The notes: generated by a model not told the origin, from the sequence alone. A DNA stretch of 15,893 nucleotides from an uncultured Candidatus Saccharibacteria bacterium (GCA_948571325.1 CAOZKB010000018.1:1-15893); one strand, 5' to 3'; positions 1-5,687 are shown, counted from the first letter of the stretch. Numbers and translations: made by a program.

Positions 1-1
1 A

Positions 2-310
2 AGGAACGTTTTCTGTCAAGTGGCGGAGGACGTTCTCGTCACTCCGAACTGGCTAACATCCGTTCAGATGGTCTGGAAGGATGTTGAGCATGTGGGGGTG
101 GTCGGGCTGAGGGTCCTGGATCCTGGATCTGTGCCAATCGGCTACTATGTTTGGTCGACAGAAGAATTGCGGAAGTTGGCCGAATGGTTAACTGAGGCAC
201 TGGATGGAGCGGGCGTAGGTCCGACTCCGTTAGAGCTGTTCAACCGTGCGCTTGAAGAAGGGCTGATCCGGGAGGATTACGAACTCCCGGATACGTCTGT
301 TGGGTATTGA
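2..310 (+). CDS. Hypothetical protein, 5' end possibly outside the window
   Basis: I do not recognise this protein. A GTG codon at 20 can start a 96-residue acidic product, but the frame stays open to the window edge without a stop and no ribosome binding site precedes the GTG, so the gene may begin further left. The visible part starts MAEDVLVTPNWL, has a valine-rich middle (about residues 22-45) that looks like beta strands, a predicted helix around EELRKLAEWLTEAL, and an acidic C-terminal tail (REDYELPD). There are no membrane segments or cysteines. It ends in TGA and is followed about 60 bases later by an intrinsic terminator, so it is probably the last gene of its transcript. Confidence 0.6.
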   Translation, partial: RNVFCQVAEDVLVTPNWLTSVQMVWKDVEHVGVVGLRVLDPGSVPIGYYVWSTEELRKLAEWLTEALDGAGVGPTPLELFNRALEEGLIREDYELPDTSVGY

Positions 311-372
311 TCTCTCGCTTAACTGACCCTCGGTGGAAACTTCCAGGAGCTTTTAGAAGTTCTTTGAGAAGT

Positions 373-393
373 GGAAGCCGGGGGCTTCCTTTT
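373..393 (+). terminator. Intrinsic terminator after the first gene
   Basis: A perfect 7-bp stem, GGAAGCC (373-379) with GGCTTCC (383-389), encloses a GGG loop and is followed by TTTT. It lies downstream of the stop at 310 and upstream of the tRNA promoter, so it probably ends the first gene's transcript. The T-run is short. Confidence 0.7.
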
Positions 394-529
394 CGCTATT
401 TTTGATGGGATTTAATAGGGGTGAGAGGGGTTGAGTAAAAAATGTGTTCAAATAGTTATGTAAGATTTTATAGGGGGGATTTGGAAAATGCGAGACTATG
501 TGAAAAAATAAAAAAGACAAATCTTGGGG

Positions 530-558
530 TTGATTTTGAACGAGGAATGCGATAGAAT
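530..558 (+). promoter_or_regulatory. Sigma70-type promoter of the tRNA-Ile/tRNA-Ala unit
   Basis: TTGATT (530-535) and TAGAAT (553-558) are separated by 17 bases. Transcription would start near 565, about 20 bases before tRNA-Ile. No separate promoter is evident between the two tRNAs, so they are probably co-transcribed. Confidence 0.6.
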
Positions 559-585
559 GGGGATGTGGGGCGTATGTTTTATTTT

Positions 586-662
586 GGGGATATAGCTCAG
601 CTGGTTAGAGCGCTAAACTGATAATTTAGAGGTCTGTGGTTCAAGTCCACATATCCCCACCA
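586..662 (+). tRNA. tRNA-Ile(GAU)
   Basis: A full cloverleaf is present. The acceptor stem GGGGATA (586-592) pairs with TATCCCC (652-658), the D-stem is GCTC/GAGC, and the anticodon stem is CTAAA/TTTAG with loop CTGATAA, giving anticodon GAT at 620-622. The T-arm is TGTGG-TTCAAGT-CCACA. The discriminator A and CCA (660-662) are encoded in the genome. Ile(GAU) followed by Ala(UGC) is the pair usually found in the 16S-23S spacer, but no rRNA sequence is seen on either side here. Confidence 0.97.
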
Positions 663-780
663 GTCGGCTCGTTATAACGTGCTATTTTGTTTTTTCGGAG
701 GTTCACTCATCGGTAAAGATGCGTTTCGCCTCCTCAAAATTCAAAATATCTACGTTCTAACTTTGCCTTAGAAATATATT

Positions 781-857
781 GGGGTAATAGCTCAGCTGAT
801 TAGAGCGCTGCCTTTGCAAGGCAGAGGTCCAGGGTTTGAATCCCTGTTACTCCACCA
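781..857 (+). tRNA. tRNA-Ala(UGC), integration target of element 1
   Basis: The acceptor stem GGGGTAA (781-787) pairs with TTACTCC (847-853) with one G-U pair. The anticodon stem is CTGCC/GGCAG with loop TTTGCAA, giving anticodon TGC at 815-817. The T-arm is CAGGG-TTTGAAT-CCCTG, and CCA (855-857) is encoded. The last 11 bases are also the antisense of the 3' end of the serine recombinase gene, marking this tRNA as the attachment site of the neighbouring element. The tRNA itself remains intact. Confidence 0.97.
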
Positions 858-2481
858 TTAGGGAATTATCAACCAAAATAAGCCCTTCGAGGTCTGGGTT
901 AACAGATACGGAGAGCTTATTTTTTTCGTCCAAAATTAGGTTTGAAAACAGTTTTCGGGCTAGTATGTCTTTGGTGACAAAATTGCCGTTTCTCATCTGT
1001 TGAGCGGCGGTTTGAACCAAATTGAGGAACTCTTCCTCTGATTGCAGTATATCCTCGGGTCGATTGAGTTTGGCTGTGATTTCTCGTATTTCGGCATCGG
1101 CGTCGACTATGATGTCTTGTTGTTCTTCCACTTTTGCCACACTTGCATCTATGGTGCTTTGGGGCACGCTCGCTTTGTTCATGATTAGGTGTTTGAGGCA
1201 CTCGTTTTCTTCTTTTTGGCGCTTCTCTGCGTTGCTCTTGACGGCTACTAGGCTAGCGCGTTGCTTGCGTAGTTGCACCAATTCGACATCTGTATGCTCT
1301 ATAATCGCATCCTTATACTCTTTATATGCATCACTTGTGAGTTGTAGATGGTCGGTAAAATTGCAGAGTTGCCGCACGATGTCTTGCCCGCGTATGGTGT
1401 TTTTGCGAGGACAGTCGGGATTTGAGCACTTGTAATAGACTAGCCTATACTTTTCGCCGTTTTTGGTGGTTTTCTGAACCGAAAAAGGTGTAATGGTGTT
1501 GCCACAGCTGCCGCAATGAATAAGTTTGCGGAATGGGTAGTAGAACTCGTGTTTGCCCGCTTTTAGGCGTTTGGTGCGACTTTTCTTCATATTGTTTAAG
1601 TGTAGTTGTGCCTGAACAGCCTCCCACTCGTCCTCGGATAGCATCGGAACAAAATGGGCTTCTGGCAGGGTCTTGAGGTCAATTTCTTGATTTGCCTGCA
1701 CTAAAATACCATGATAGAACGGGTCGTGCAGAAGGCGTGATACGCTCGAAGAACTTCCTAGGTATTTAGGGTGTGGTGGATTTTTGGGCGTGCCTTTAGT
1801 CATATAGTGGATATTCTTGCGTTTACAATAGTCTACAATCTCTGCCTGCGTTTTGCCGTCGAGTAGCATCAAAAACATTTCTCGAATGTCGTCGAAATTA
1901 TCACCGCTGCCCCTGTTAGGCACATAATAACCTTGCGTGGAGCGAATATAACCCCACTTATGCTCACCAGATGATTTACCCTCACCAAAGTGGCTCTTAA
2001 CTCCTCTTTTGATAACTGTTTTAAGGTTATCGGAATAGTTTGTCGCCATAGCGAAACTGATGGCGAGCGTCAATGCTCCACTATCGTCGTTGTGAAAGGT
2101 GTGATTTGCGAACAACAAGTCTTTTAGCACCGCTTCATCTTTGCCTTTATCTGGTTTAAGCATATCCATTAGTATTCCTGCATCTAGCATATTTCGTGCT
2201 AATCGGTCGGGATGATATGAGATAATGCCATCATATTTACCCTTTTTGATGCCGTCTAACATTCTTGAAAACTCTGGTCGTCCGCCCGCATATCTCGCCG
2301 ACTGCTGCTCCTTAATTATTTCTACGATATGGATATTGCCAAGCTGCTCTGCTAATTTTTGACAGTCTTTTATCTGGTCGCTAATCGAGTGATCTTGGCG
2401 TTCGTCGGAAACGGTCGATTTGCGGGCATACAACACATATTTGAGTGTGCTGCGGGCGAGCCATTCATCCTGTGTCTCCAT
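847..2481 (-). CDS. Large serine recombinase (site-specific integrase)
   Basis: This is a serine integrase of about 544 residues that would cut and rejoin DNA between the tRNA-Ala site and a circular element. Numbered from a possible GTG start at 2487, the N-terminal resolvase domain (about 15-155) has the catalytic serine in YARKS (S24) and the DRLAR motif (94-98). The middle recombinase domain (about 160-300) is followed by a zinc ribbon with CxxC at 325/328 and cysteines at 354/359, then a charged coiled-coil segment (about 390-470). I prefer the ATG at 2481, preceded by GAGGTGA, which matches the 16S 3' end; the GTG adds two residues. The TAA stop (847-849) lies in the tRNA-Ala acceptor stem, so the C-terminal codons are tRNA antisense. 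The start follows the 50-aa gene's stop by 8 bases, so the two probably share one transcript. Confidence 0.95.
   Translation of the reverse strand: METQDEWLARSTLKYVLYARKSTVSDERQDHSISDQIKDCQKLAEQLGNIHIVEIIKEQQSARYAGGRPEFSRMLDGIKKGKYDGIISYHPDRLARNMLDAGILMDMLKPDKGKDEAVLKDLLFANHTFHNDDSGALTLAISFAMATNYSDNLKTVIKRGVKSHFGEGKSSGEHKWGYIRSTQGYYVPNRGSGDNFDDIREMFLMLLDGKTQAEIVDYCKRKNIHYMTKGTPKNPPHPKYLGSSSSVSRLLHDPFYHGILVQANQEIDLKTLPEAHFVPMLSEDEWEAVQAQLHLNNMKKSRTKRLKAGKHEFYYPFRKLIHCGSCGNTITPFSVQKTTKNGEKYRLVYYKCSNPDCPRKNTIRGQDIVRQLCNFTDHLQLTSDAYKEYKDAIIEHTDVELVQLRKQRASLVAVKSNAEKRQKEENECLKHLIMNKASVPQSTIDASVAKVEEQQDIIVDADAEIREITAKLNRPEDILQSEEEFLNLVQTAAQQMRNGNFVTKDILARKLFSNLILDEKNKLSVSVNPDLEGLILVDNSLMVE
875..926 (+). 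terminator. tRNA-Ala terminator embedded in the recombinase 3' coding region
   Basis: AAAATAAGC (875-883) pairs with GCTTATTTT (915-923), and small hairpins CCT/AGG and TCTG/CAGA can form between them. A seven-T run occupies 920-926. On the plus strand this is a plausible terminator just 18 bases after tRNA-Ala, although the DNA is also recombinase coding sequence on the other strand. See the paired arrangement at tRNA-Asn. Confidence 0.6.
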
Positions 2482-2489
2482 GCTCACCT

Positions 2490-2642
2490 CTAGTCTATGG
2501 GGTCATTTAACTTCAACATCTCGCCCTGCTGAACTTCGGTGAGGTTCAATGAGGTGCTTTTGCTAGTGGGTTTCTTACTAGTCTCTCTAACTATATCAGC
2601 TAGCACGCGCCCACCTTTGCTTGAGTAGCTTGCCTTTTTCAT
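2490..2642 (-). CDS. Small basic protein upstream of the recombinase (50 aa)
   Basis: An ATG at 2642, preceded by AGAGGA at 8-base spacing, opens a 50-residue frame ending in TAG at 2490-2492. The sequence begins MKKASYSSKGGRVLADIV; its first half is strongly basic and rich in serine and lysine, and its second half (NLTEVQQGEMLKLNDPID) is acidic. I recognise no family. It sits between a promoter and the recombinase start, whose ribosome binding site begins at its stop codon, so expression is probably coupled. A small DNA-binding accessory factor, such as a recombination directionality factor, would fit this position, but that is inference from position and charge only. Confidence 0.7.
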   Translation of the reverse strand: MKKASYSSKGGRVLADIVRETSKKPTSKSTSLNLTEVQQGEMLKLNDPID

Positions 2643-2671
2643 AAATTTGTTCCTCTCGTTATGATGTCTTA

Positions 2672-2677
2672 ATTATA
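2672..2677 (-). promoter_or_regulatory. -10 element for the small protein/recombinase operon
   Basis: TATAAT on the minus strand (ATTATA on the plus strand), with transcription expected to start near 2665. The -35 region (TTCCAA at 17-base spacing) is weak. It lies between the terminator of the upstream minus-strand operon and the 50-aa gene. Confidence 0.5.
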
Positions 2678-2702
2678 TCATAATATGGAGTGCTTTGGAA
2701 CA

Positions 2703-2742
2703 GCAAAAACAGGGGTAGAAGTTTTAATTCTTTACCCCTGTT
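2703..2742 (-). terminator. Terminator of the membrane-protein operon
   Basis: AACAGGGGTA (2708-2717) pairs with TACCCCTGTT (2733-2742), extended by AAG/CTT past a bulged G, with an AT-rich loop. Read on the minus strand the hairpin is followed by TTTTTG. It lies just past the stop of the 95-aa membrane protein and separates that operon from the recombinase promoter. Confidence 0.8.
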
Positions 2743-2786
2743 ATGGCACATGGATGTTTTTGTGTCAACACTTATTATTTTCGATT

Positions 2787-3074
2787 TTAATCACCGAAAA
2801 ATATACCTATAAGCCCGCCAATCAGCGGGGAGAATAACCATATTAAGAGCCCGAGCACTATCAGAACAACAATGAAATAAAATGTGTCCAGCTTGTCGTT
2901 GATGCGCCCTTCTCTGTCTAGCCCCCGTAATTCTTGTATAGCAGCGTTTTCCGCACTCTTATCTCCGCTTTGGCGTGCTAGCTCCAATTCCTTCATCGCC
3001 ACCAAGCGCTTAGTGTTGAGCGCGGTATCACGCTTATTGGCTCGGTCAATATATTTGCTGGTTTCATCAAACAT
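2787..3074 (-). CDS. Small coiled-coil membrane protein (95 aa)
   Basis: I do not recognise the family. Residues 1-62 are highly charged and helical, with a likely coiled coil (TKRLVAMKELELARQSGDKS and onward to residue 60). Residues 65-93 are strongly hydrophobic (FYFIVVLIVLGLLIWLF, then PLIGGLIGIFFG), giving one or two C-terminal membrane passes. There is no signal peptide. A C-terminal anchor suggests that the helical part stays in the cytoplasm. The ATG is preceded by AAGGGAG with 7-base spacing. It lies 18 bases downstream of the 278-aa anchored protein, so the two are co-transcribed and may form one envelope complex or a surface-exclusion or attachment function. The function is unknown. 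Confidence 0.8.
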   Translation of the reverse strand: MFDETSKYIDRANKRDTALNTKRLVAMKELELARQSGDKSAENAAIQELRGLDREGRINDKLDTFYFIVVLIVLGLLIWLFSPLIGGLIGIFFGD

Positions 3075-3092
3075 TTTTATACTCCCTTTATG

Positions 3093-3929
3093 TTATCTTT
3101 TTAGCGCTTCAAACCAAGTGACTTTACCGTTAGAATAATCATTATCGAAACTTCCCGCAATACAATGCATAATATAGGATTGCTTACCACCAGCGGCAGA
3201 TTTTACATCCAGCATCACATCGTATCGCCATCCGTAATACTGCTCCTCATCTGTCACGACGCCCGCTACGCTATGAAACTTGACCTTTGACGGGTAGAAA
3301 TAGTCCTCGGCATACTTTTTACAAAGTATATGAGCGCGTATCTGCTTATCTTCGAGGCTTGCGCCTGCCCCCGTATAGGTATCGGGGTCATTGGGGTCGG
3401 AGCCGTAAGCCTTTTGTGTGGTAGGCTTAGGGGATGGTTTTGATTCTGGTGTCGATTGGTTTGCATCATTTTCGTCTCGCGATAACCAAGGTTCCTCCGT
3501 GCAGGGCATTCCATTTAAGTTAGTTTCGATTTTCTTGCCATCCATGTAAAATCCAACCTTTTCTCCTCCACAACTTGGTATCTTCGCATTATATTTAATT
3601 TGATAGACCTCCACTCCACTATTGACGCAAGTTGGATCAACGGAGTTTTCAGATATTCCTACATCGTTATTATCTACAAAGATAGTTGATTGAGGTTCGC
3701 TTGAAAAACCAGTTACTTCAATCTGATAACCCTTTTCGTTGCCATATCTATAGTTGCCGATGGCGCCAGTTTCGACTGTGCCATTTTTTGCTTTGCAAGT
3801 TTCCGTGAGTTGGTGCTTAGACCACATTTTAGGCACCACAAACATCCCTATTGCCCAAACAGATACTATACCAATAAAAATTACCACATTAACTACCTTA
3901 TTAGTGTTTTTATTACCATGGTTTTGCAA
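3093..3929 (-). CDS. N-terminally anchored extracytoplasmic protein (278 aa)
   Basis: I do not recognise this protein. A short basic N-terminus precedes one membrane helix (about residues 12-32). Next comes an outside domain with cysteines at 45, 101, 120 and 143 that could form disulfides, a low-complexity acidic and Ser/Pro/Thr linker (about 148-190), and a C-terminal domain (about 193-278) with cysteines at 203 and 256 and many aromatic residues. The best start is TTG at 3929, preceded by AAAGGA with about 9-base spacing; no ATG lies near. It opens a two-gene operon behind a structured leader. The layout of anchor, globular domain, flexible linker and globular domain fits a surface or phage-adsorption-type protein, but that is only architectural inference. 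Confidence 0.8.
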   Translation of the reverse strand: MQNHGNKNTNKVVNVVIFIGIVSVWAIGMFVVPKMWSKHQLTETCKAKNGTVETGAIGNYRYGNEKGYQIEVTGFSSEPQSTIFVDNNDVGISENSVDPTCVNSGVEVYQIKYNAKIPSCGGEKVGFYMDGKKIETNLNGMPCTEEPWLSRDENDANQSTPESKPSPKPTTQKAYGSDPNDPDTYTGAGASLEDKQIRAHILCKKYAEDYFYPSKVKFHSVAGVVTDEEQYYGWRYDVMLDVKSAAGGKQSYIMHCIAGSFDNDYSNGKVTWFEALKR

Positions 3930-3974
3930 CGCTCGTATTCCTTTCGTTTAGCTGATCTTTTGCTAACCACCCAC

Positions 3975-4001
3975 AAAAATGGACAGTCCGCAAGAACTGT
4001 C
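3975..4001 (-). terminator. Putative intrinsic terminator in the leader
   Basis: On the minus strand an 8-bp stem (one G-U pair) with loop TTGC is followed by CATTTTTG. It lies between the promoter at 4112-4117 and the gene starting at 3929. It therefore either ends a short RNA or acts as an attenuator, with formation opposed by the outer stem of the upstream fold. Confidence 0.55.
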
Positions 4002-4106
4002 TACATTCCATCAGATAAGCGTTGTGCTCACCAGGCGAACTGCCCATTCATAAGCACAACACCACATAATGTGCGTGTTATCTTATCTGATTTTGAAATG
4101 TAGACA
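3975..4106 (-). ncRNA. Structured leader or small RNA with attenuator-like terminator
   Basis: Read on the minus strand, a transcript starting near 4105 would begin with a strand (TGTCTACATT, 4106-4097) that pairs with AATGTAGACA (4007-3998). Inside it ATCAGATAAG pairs with CTTATCTGAT (4082-4091 with 4010-4019). This encloses a GTTGTGCT/AGCACAAC arm (4021-4028 with 4053-4060) and a small CACA-TAA-TGTG hairpin, making a multi-branched fold. The 3' side of the outer stem overlaps a terminator hairpin, GACAGTTC-TTGC-GGACTGTC (4001-3982), followed by CATTTTTG. The two structures share bases and compete. It could be a separate RNA of about 130 nt or a regulatory leader of the membrane-protein operon. 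I recognise no known riboswitch class. Confidence 0.6.
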
Positions 4107-4111
4107 ACCTA

Positions 4112-4117
4112 ATTATA
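4112..4117 (-). promoter_or_regulatory. Extended -10 promoter of the structured leader/membrane operon
   Basis: TATAAT on the minus strand is preceded by TGG (extended -10, TGn). The predicted start near 4105 coincides with the first base of the outer stem of the structured RNA, which supports both calls. Confidence 0.65.
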
Positions 4118-4149
4118 CCATATTTGGAATAAATCTGGAACGCCCCGTT

Positions 4150-4512
4150 TTAGATTACTTCACAAATAAAGTCATCAGCTACTCCACCACCAACTCCACC
4201 CGTAAAATAGCCTTGTAAGCCCCGTAGAGCCTCGCTATGGGGCTTTTGGCGTGCGGGTAGGCAAACACCCACCCTTCGCTTGTAAGGGCGGTAGTGGTGA
4301 TATTTTGCGAGAGCGTTCGCCGACCCCCACAACTGCTTTCTCGATGCCTCCATAAACCGCTCCGCAAACTCTGGGTATTTCTGCCGCCAACGAGAACAGG
4401 TATCGGGGGAGATGTTGACACCGTAGCAGGCATCCTTCACCGTCAACCCCTGCTCAATAAAAAGAATAAGTCTGTCCGCCACTTCTTGGTTGTATTTTGT
4501 CGGTCTACCCAT
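4150..4512 (-). CDS. Helix-turn-helix protein, small-terminase-like N-terminus
   Basis: Residues 1-60 (MGRPTKYNQEVADRL, then GLTVKDACYGVNISPDTCSRW) form a helix-turn-helix of the type found in phage small-terminase-like and transposase-like DNA-binding proteins, ending in a typical YPEFAERF segment. The remainder, from about residue 70, is unfamiliar: it is rich in basic residues and then glycine (TGGVGGGVADD) and may be a replaced or frameshifted C-terminus. An ATG at 4518 would add two residues. I prefer 4512 because TAGAAT (4519-4524) lies exactly six bases before it, as at other leaderless starts here, and MGRPTKY is the usual beginning. The last 40 bases contain a 10-base copy of the tRNA-Ala 3' end. 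No large terminase gene is present, so a packaging role is not supported. Confidence 0.6.
   Translation of the reverse strand: MGRPTKYNQEVADRLILFIEQGLTVKDACYGVNISPDTCSRWRQKYPEFAERFMEASRKQLWGSANALAKYHHYRPYKRRVGVCLPARQKPHSEALRGLQGYFTGGVGGGVADDFICEVI
4180..4189. other. Candidate right attachment site of element 1
   Basis: TACTCCACCA here is identical to 848-857 at the 3' end of tRNA-Ala. It lies within the 3' end of the helix-turn-helix gene. A serine recombinase needs only a very short shared core, so a 10-base match is compatible with an attR, but the CCACC-rich surroundings weaken the case. Confidence 0.3.
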
Positions 4513-4524
4513 ACTCATATTCTA

Positions 4525-4860
4525 CTGCTATCCCTCCACAACTATTTTCCATCCTAGCCCCTACTCATCCACCTCTAAATGGCGGCGGGCAAAAATCGAA
4601 AACCAGCACAGAGACCCCACTTCTACTGCAAAACCCGCAAAACTCCACCTAAAACCTCGCAAAAAGATGAGCGGTTTCACCCCTGTAAAAAGTGAACACA
4701 AAAATTATACACTACCGTCATCACCTCTGTTATTGGGTTGGCTTACTAGCGTAGGGTGGCAGGGCAATGCGGTGGCGTTCACGCTTGGTGCAGATTGTGA
4801 ACCGTGTAAGGGGAAGAACACGATGCGCACCCCGTATTAGTTTTGAGTTTTCGTTTTTTT
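4525..4860. other. Non-coding stretch, C/A-rich on the plus strand
   Basis: I see no credible gene: the open frames here have unlikely composition and no ribosome binding sites. A minus-strand TATAAT (4704-4709) may be a promoter pointing toward the helix-turn-helix gene. Otherwise nothing is identifiable. Confidence 0.5.
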
Positions 4861-4867
4861 GCGGGCT

Positions 4868-4940
4868 AGAGGGCTATGCGTCGGGGCTACGCCCCTCCGC
4901 TGCTCGCTCGACGCCCTACGGGTCGCCGAGTTCGCCCTCT
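4868..4940. repeat. GC-rich nested palindrome
   Basis: AGAGGGC (4868-4874) pairs with GCCCTCT (4934-4940). Inside are GGGGC-TAC-GCCCC (4883-4895) and a CCC-TAC-GGG hairpin (4914-4922) flanked by CGAC/GTCG and CTCG/CGAG pairings. The block is markedly more GC-rich than its surroundings and has no T-run, so it is not a simple terminator. It could be a dispersed palindromic repeat or part of a structured RNA. Confidence 0.6.
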
Positions 4941-5017
4941 CCGTATTGTGGTTATCAGTTTGAAGTTATACTACTATATGATAAAGTGATGATGAGATAG
5001 GGGTGGTTAGCCATTAC

Positions 5018-5206
5018 CATAGCTACATAATGTAGTCTATGCTCCCTATAAGTTCCGCTTTCTCGCGTTCGTTCATAACAGGGAGGGCATATCTGGTATT
5101 CCAGCAGCGTTCATATAGTATTTTGGCTACCTCTGATGGTCGATTTAATAAGTGTCCCGTTGTCTCCACCAAGATAAAACCTGTACTGATGTGCAGGTTT
5201 TATCTT
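5018..5206 (+). ncRNA. Folded RNA candidate ending in a long terminator
   Basis: The region holds CATAG-CTACA-TAA-TGTAG-T-CTATG (5018-5041) and a second helix, TATGC-TCCCT (5038-5047) with AGGGA-GG-GCATA (5080-5091). These share bases, so only one can form at a time. A CTCCACCA end at 5165-5172 and then a 16-bp terminator stem follow. No protein gene fits. I could not match it to tmRNA (no tag frame, no tRNA-like 5' half), RNase P, SRP or T-box RNA. A weak -10 (TATACT, 4967-4972) is the only promoter hint. Confidence 0.35.
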
Positions 5207-5210
5207 TTCT
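5171..5210 (+). terminator. Very strong intrinsic terminator, 16-bp stem
   Basis: AAGATAAAACCTGTAC (5171-5186) pairs with GTGCAGGTTTTATCTT (5191-5206), with one T-G wobble and loop TGAT. T residues begin inside the stem end and continue to 5208. It is preceded directly by CTCCACCA, resembling the spacing of a tRNA 3' end and its terminator, but no tRNA body precedes it. Confidence 0.8.
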
Positions 5211-5275
5211 GTGAGGAGTTTTTTGAAAAAATGTATGGGGTTGGGCGTTTTGGATGATTTTAGAATCGAATTAGC

Positions 5276-5401
5276 TCATTCGTCATCTTGATCGAAGCCA
5301 AGGAATTCGGCAAGTTTTTCGAGTTCATACTGATCATGTTCGCAGGGGTCAATAATTTCGCCACTGAGAAAATCGTTAATTAAATCGTCAGATTGGGTCA
5401 T
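5276..5401 (-). CDS. Very small acidic protein, leaderless (41 aa)
   Basis: ATG at 5401 to TGA at 5276-5278 encodes 41 residues starting MTQSDDLINDFLSGEII and ending in the acidic tail FDQDDE. About 14 residues are Asp or Glu against one Lys, so the product is strongly negative. I recognise no family. The upstream DNA reads TGT-TATAAT-ACACTT-ATG, an extended -10 (5408-5413) placed six bases before the ATG, so the mRNA would start at or next to the start codon; there is no ribosome binding site. Small acidic proteins of this kind include DNA mimics and regulators, but no role can be assigned. The strong promoter is the main reason to call it a gene. Confidence 0.6.
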   Translation of the reverse strand: MTQSDDLINDFLSGEIIDPCEHDQYELEKLAEFLGFDQDDE

Positions 5402-5407
5402 AAGTGT

Positions 5408-5413
5408 ATTATA
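5408..5413 (-). promoter_or_regulatory. Extended -10 of the 41-aa leaderless gene
   Basis: TATAAT on the minus strand is preceded by TGT (TGn extension) and sits exactly six bases before the ATG at 5401, which predicts a leaderless transcript. The -35 (TACAGA) is poor. Confidence 0.6.
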
Positions 5414-5459
5414 ACACGACGGTTTTTACTTCTGTAGCTTAGCGTTTTATTGAAGAATA

Positions 5460-5687
5460 ATATATCTTACCCCTCCCCTCTACTTTGTGCGTAGTGGATA
5501 TGTGAGCTTGCGGTGGGGTAATTTCTGGCGGATAGGCGAGGTGGGGCTTTGGGCGAGCTCGACGTATGTGGATGACGCGACGTTTGCCAATGCGTTGTCG
5601 GTTGCGAATGGTGAGTATGATATAACGGCAATGGGAGCAAGTAGATGGATTGCTTTCCCCGGACGGGGAATGGAGCTAGATAGATAG
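5460..5687 (+). pseudogene. C-terminal remnant of a FISUMP-like surface protein
   Basis: The frame reads PPLYFVRSGYV, then GEVGLWASSTYVDDATFANAL, before stopping at 5685-5687. The pattern of FVRSG, a glycine-rich turn, WxSSTxY, and alternating Ala/Tyr/Phe before a strand is typical of the C-terminal repeats of Fibrobacter-succinogenes-major-paralogous-type (FISUMP) secreted proteins, which are frequent in Saccharibacteria. Intact proteins run to hundreds of residues with a signal peptide; here a stop at 5451-5453 precedes the fragment and only about 70 residues remain. The usual ending VRCV is also missing (ASRWIAFPGRGMELDR instead). I read it as a decayed gene end, perhaps cut off by rearrangement. 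Its identity rests on motif similarity only. Confidence 0.5.

Larger units (their letters stand above)
847..4189. mobile_element. Integrative element 1 at tRNA-Ala (right border tentative)
   Basis: The left end is set by a large serine recombinase whose 3' end overlaps tRNA-Ala. Between 847 and about 4117 all recognisable genes lie on the minus strand: recombinase, 50-aa basic protein, two membrane proteins and a structured leader. The only exact repeat of the tRNA 3' end that I found is TACTCCACCA at 4180-4189 (copy at 848-857), which would make the element about 3.3 kb. Ten bases in a region rich in CCACC could be chance, so the right border is uncertain and may lie further right. Confidence 0.5.

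Noticed and set aside
1022..1435. Plus-strand open frame of 137 codons inside recombinase 1
   Set aside because: It is the antisense shadow of the recombinase coiled-coil region; serine-rich low-complexity product with no start signals.
4150..4512. Confident call of a phage terminase small subunit
   Set aside because: Only the helix-turn-helix part fits. There is no large terminase, portal or capsid gene, and the C-terminus is atypical.
5153..5172. Possible tmRNA or tRNA 3' end
   Set aside because: Only the last 16-20 bases look tRNA-like. No T-loop, no matching 5' acceptor strand (GGAGACA) and no tag-peptide frame lie upstream, so no tRNA or tmRNA gene is called.
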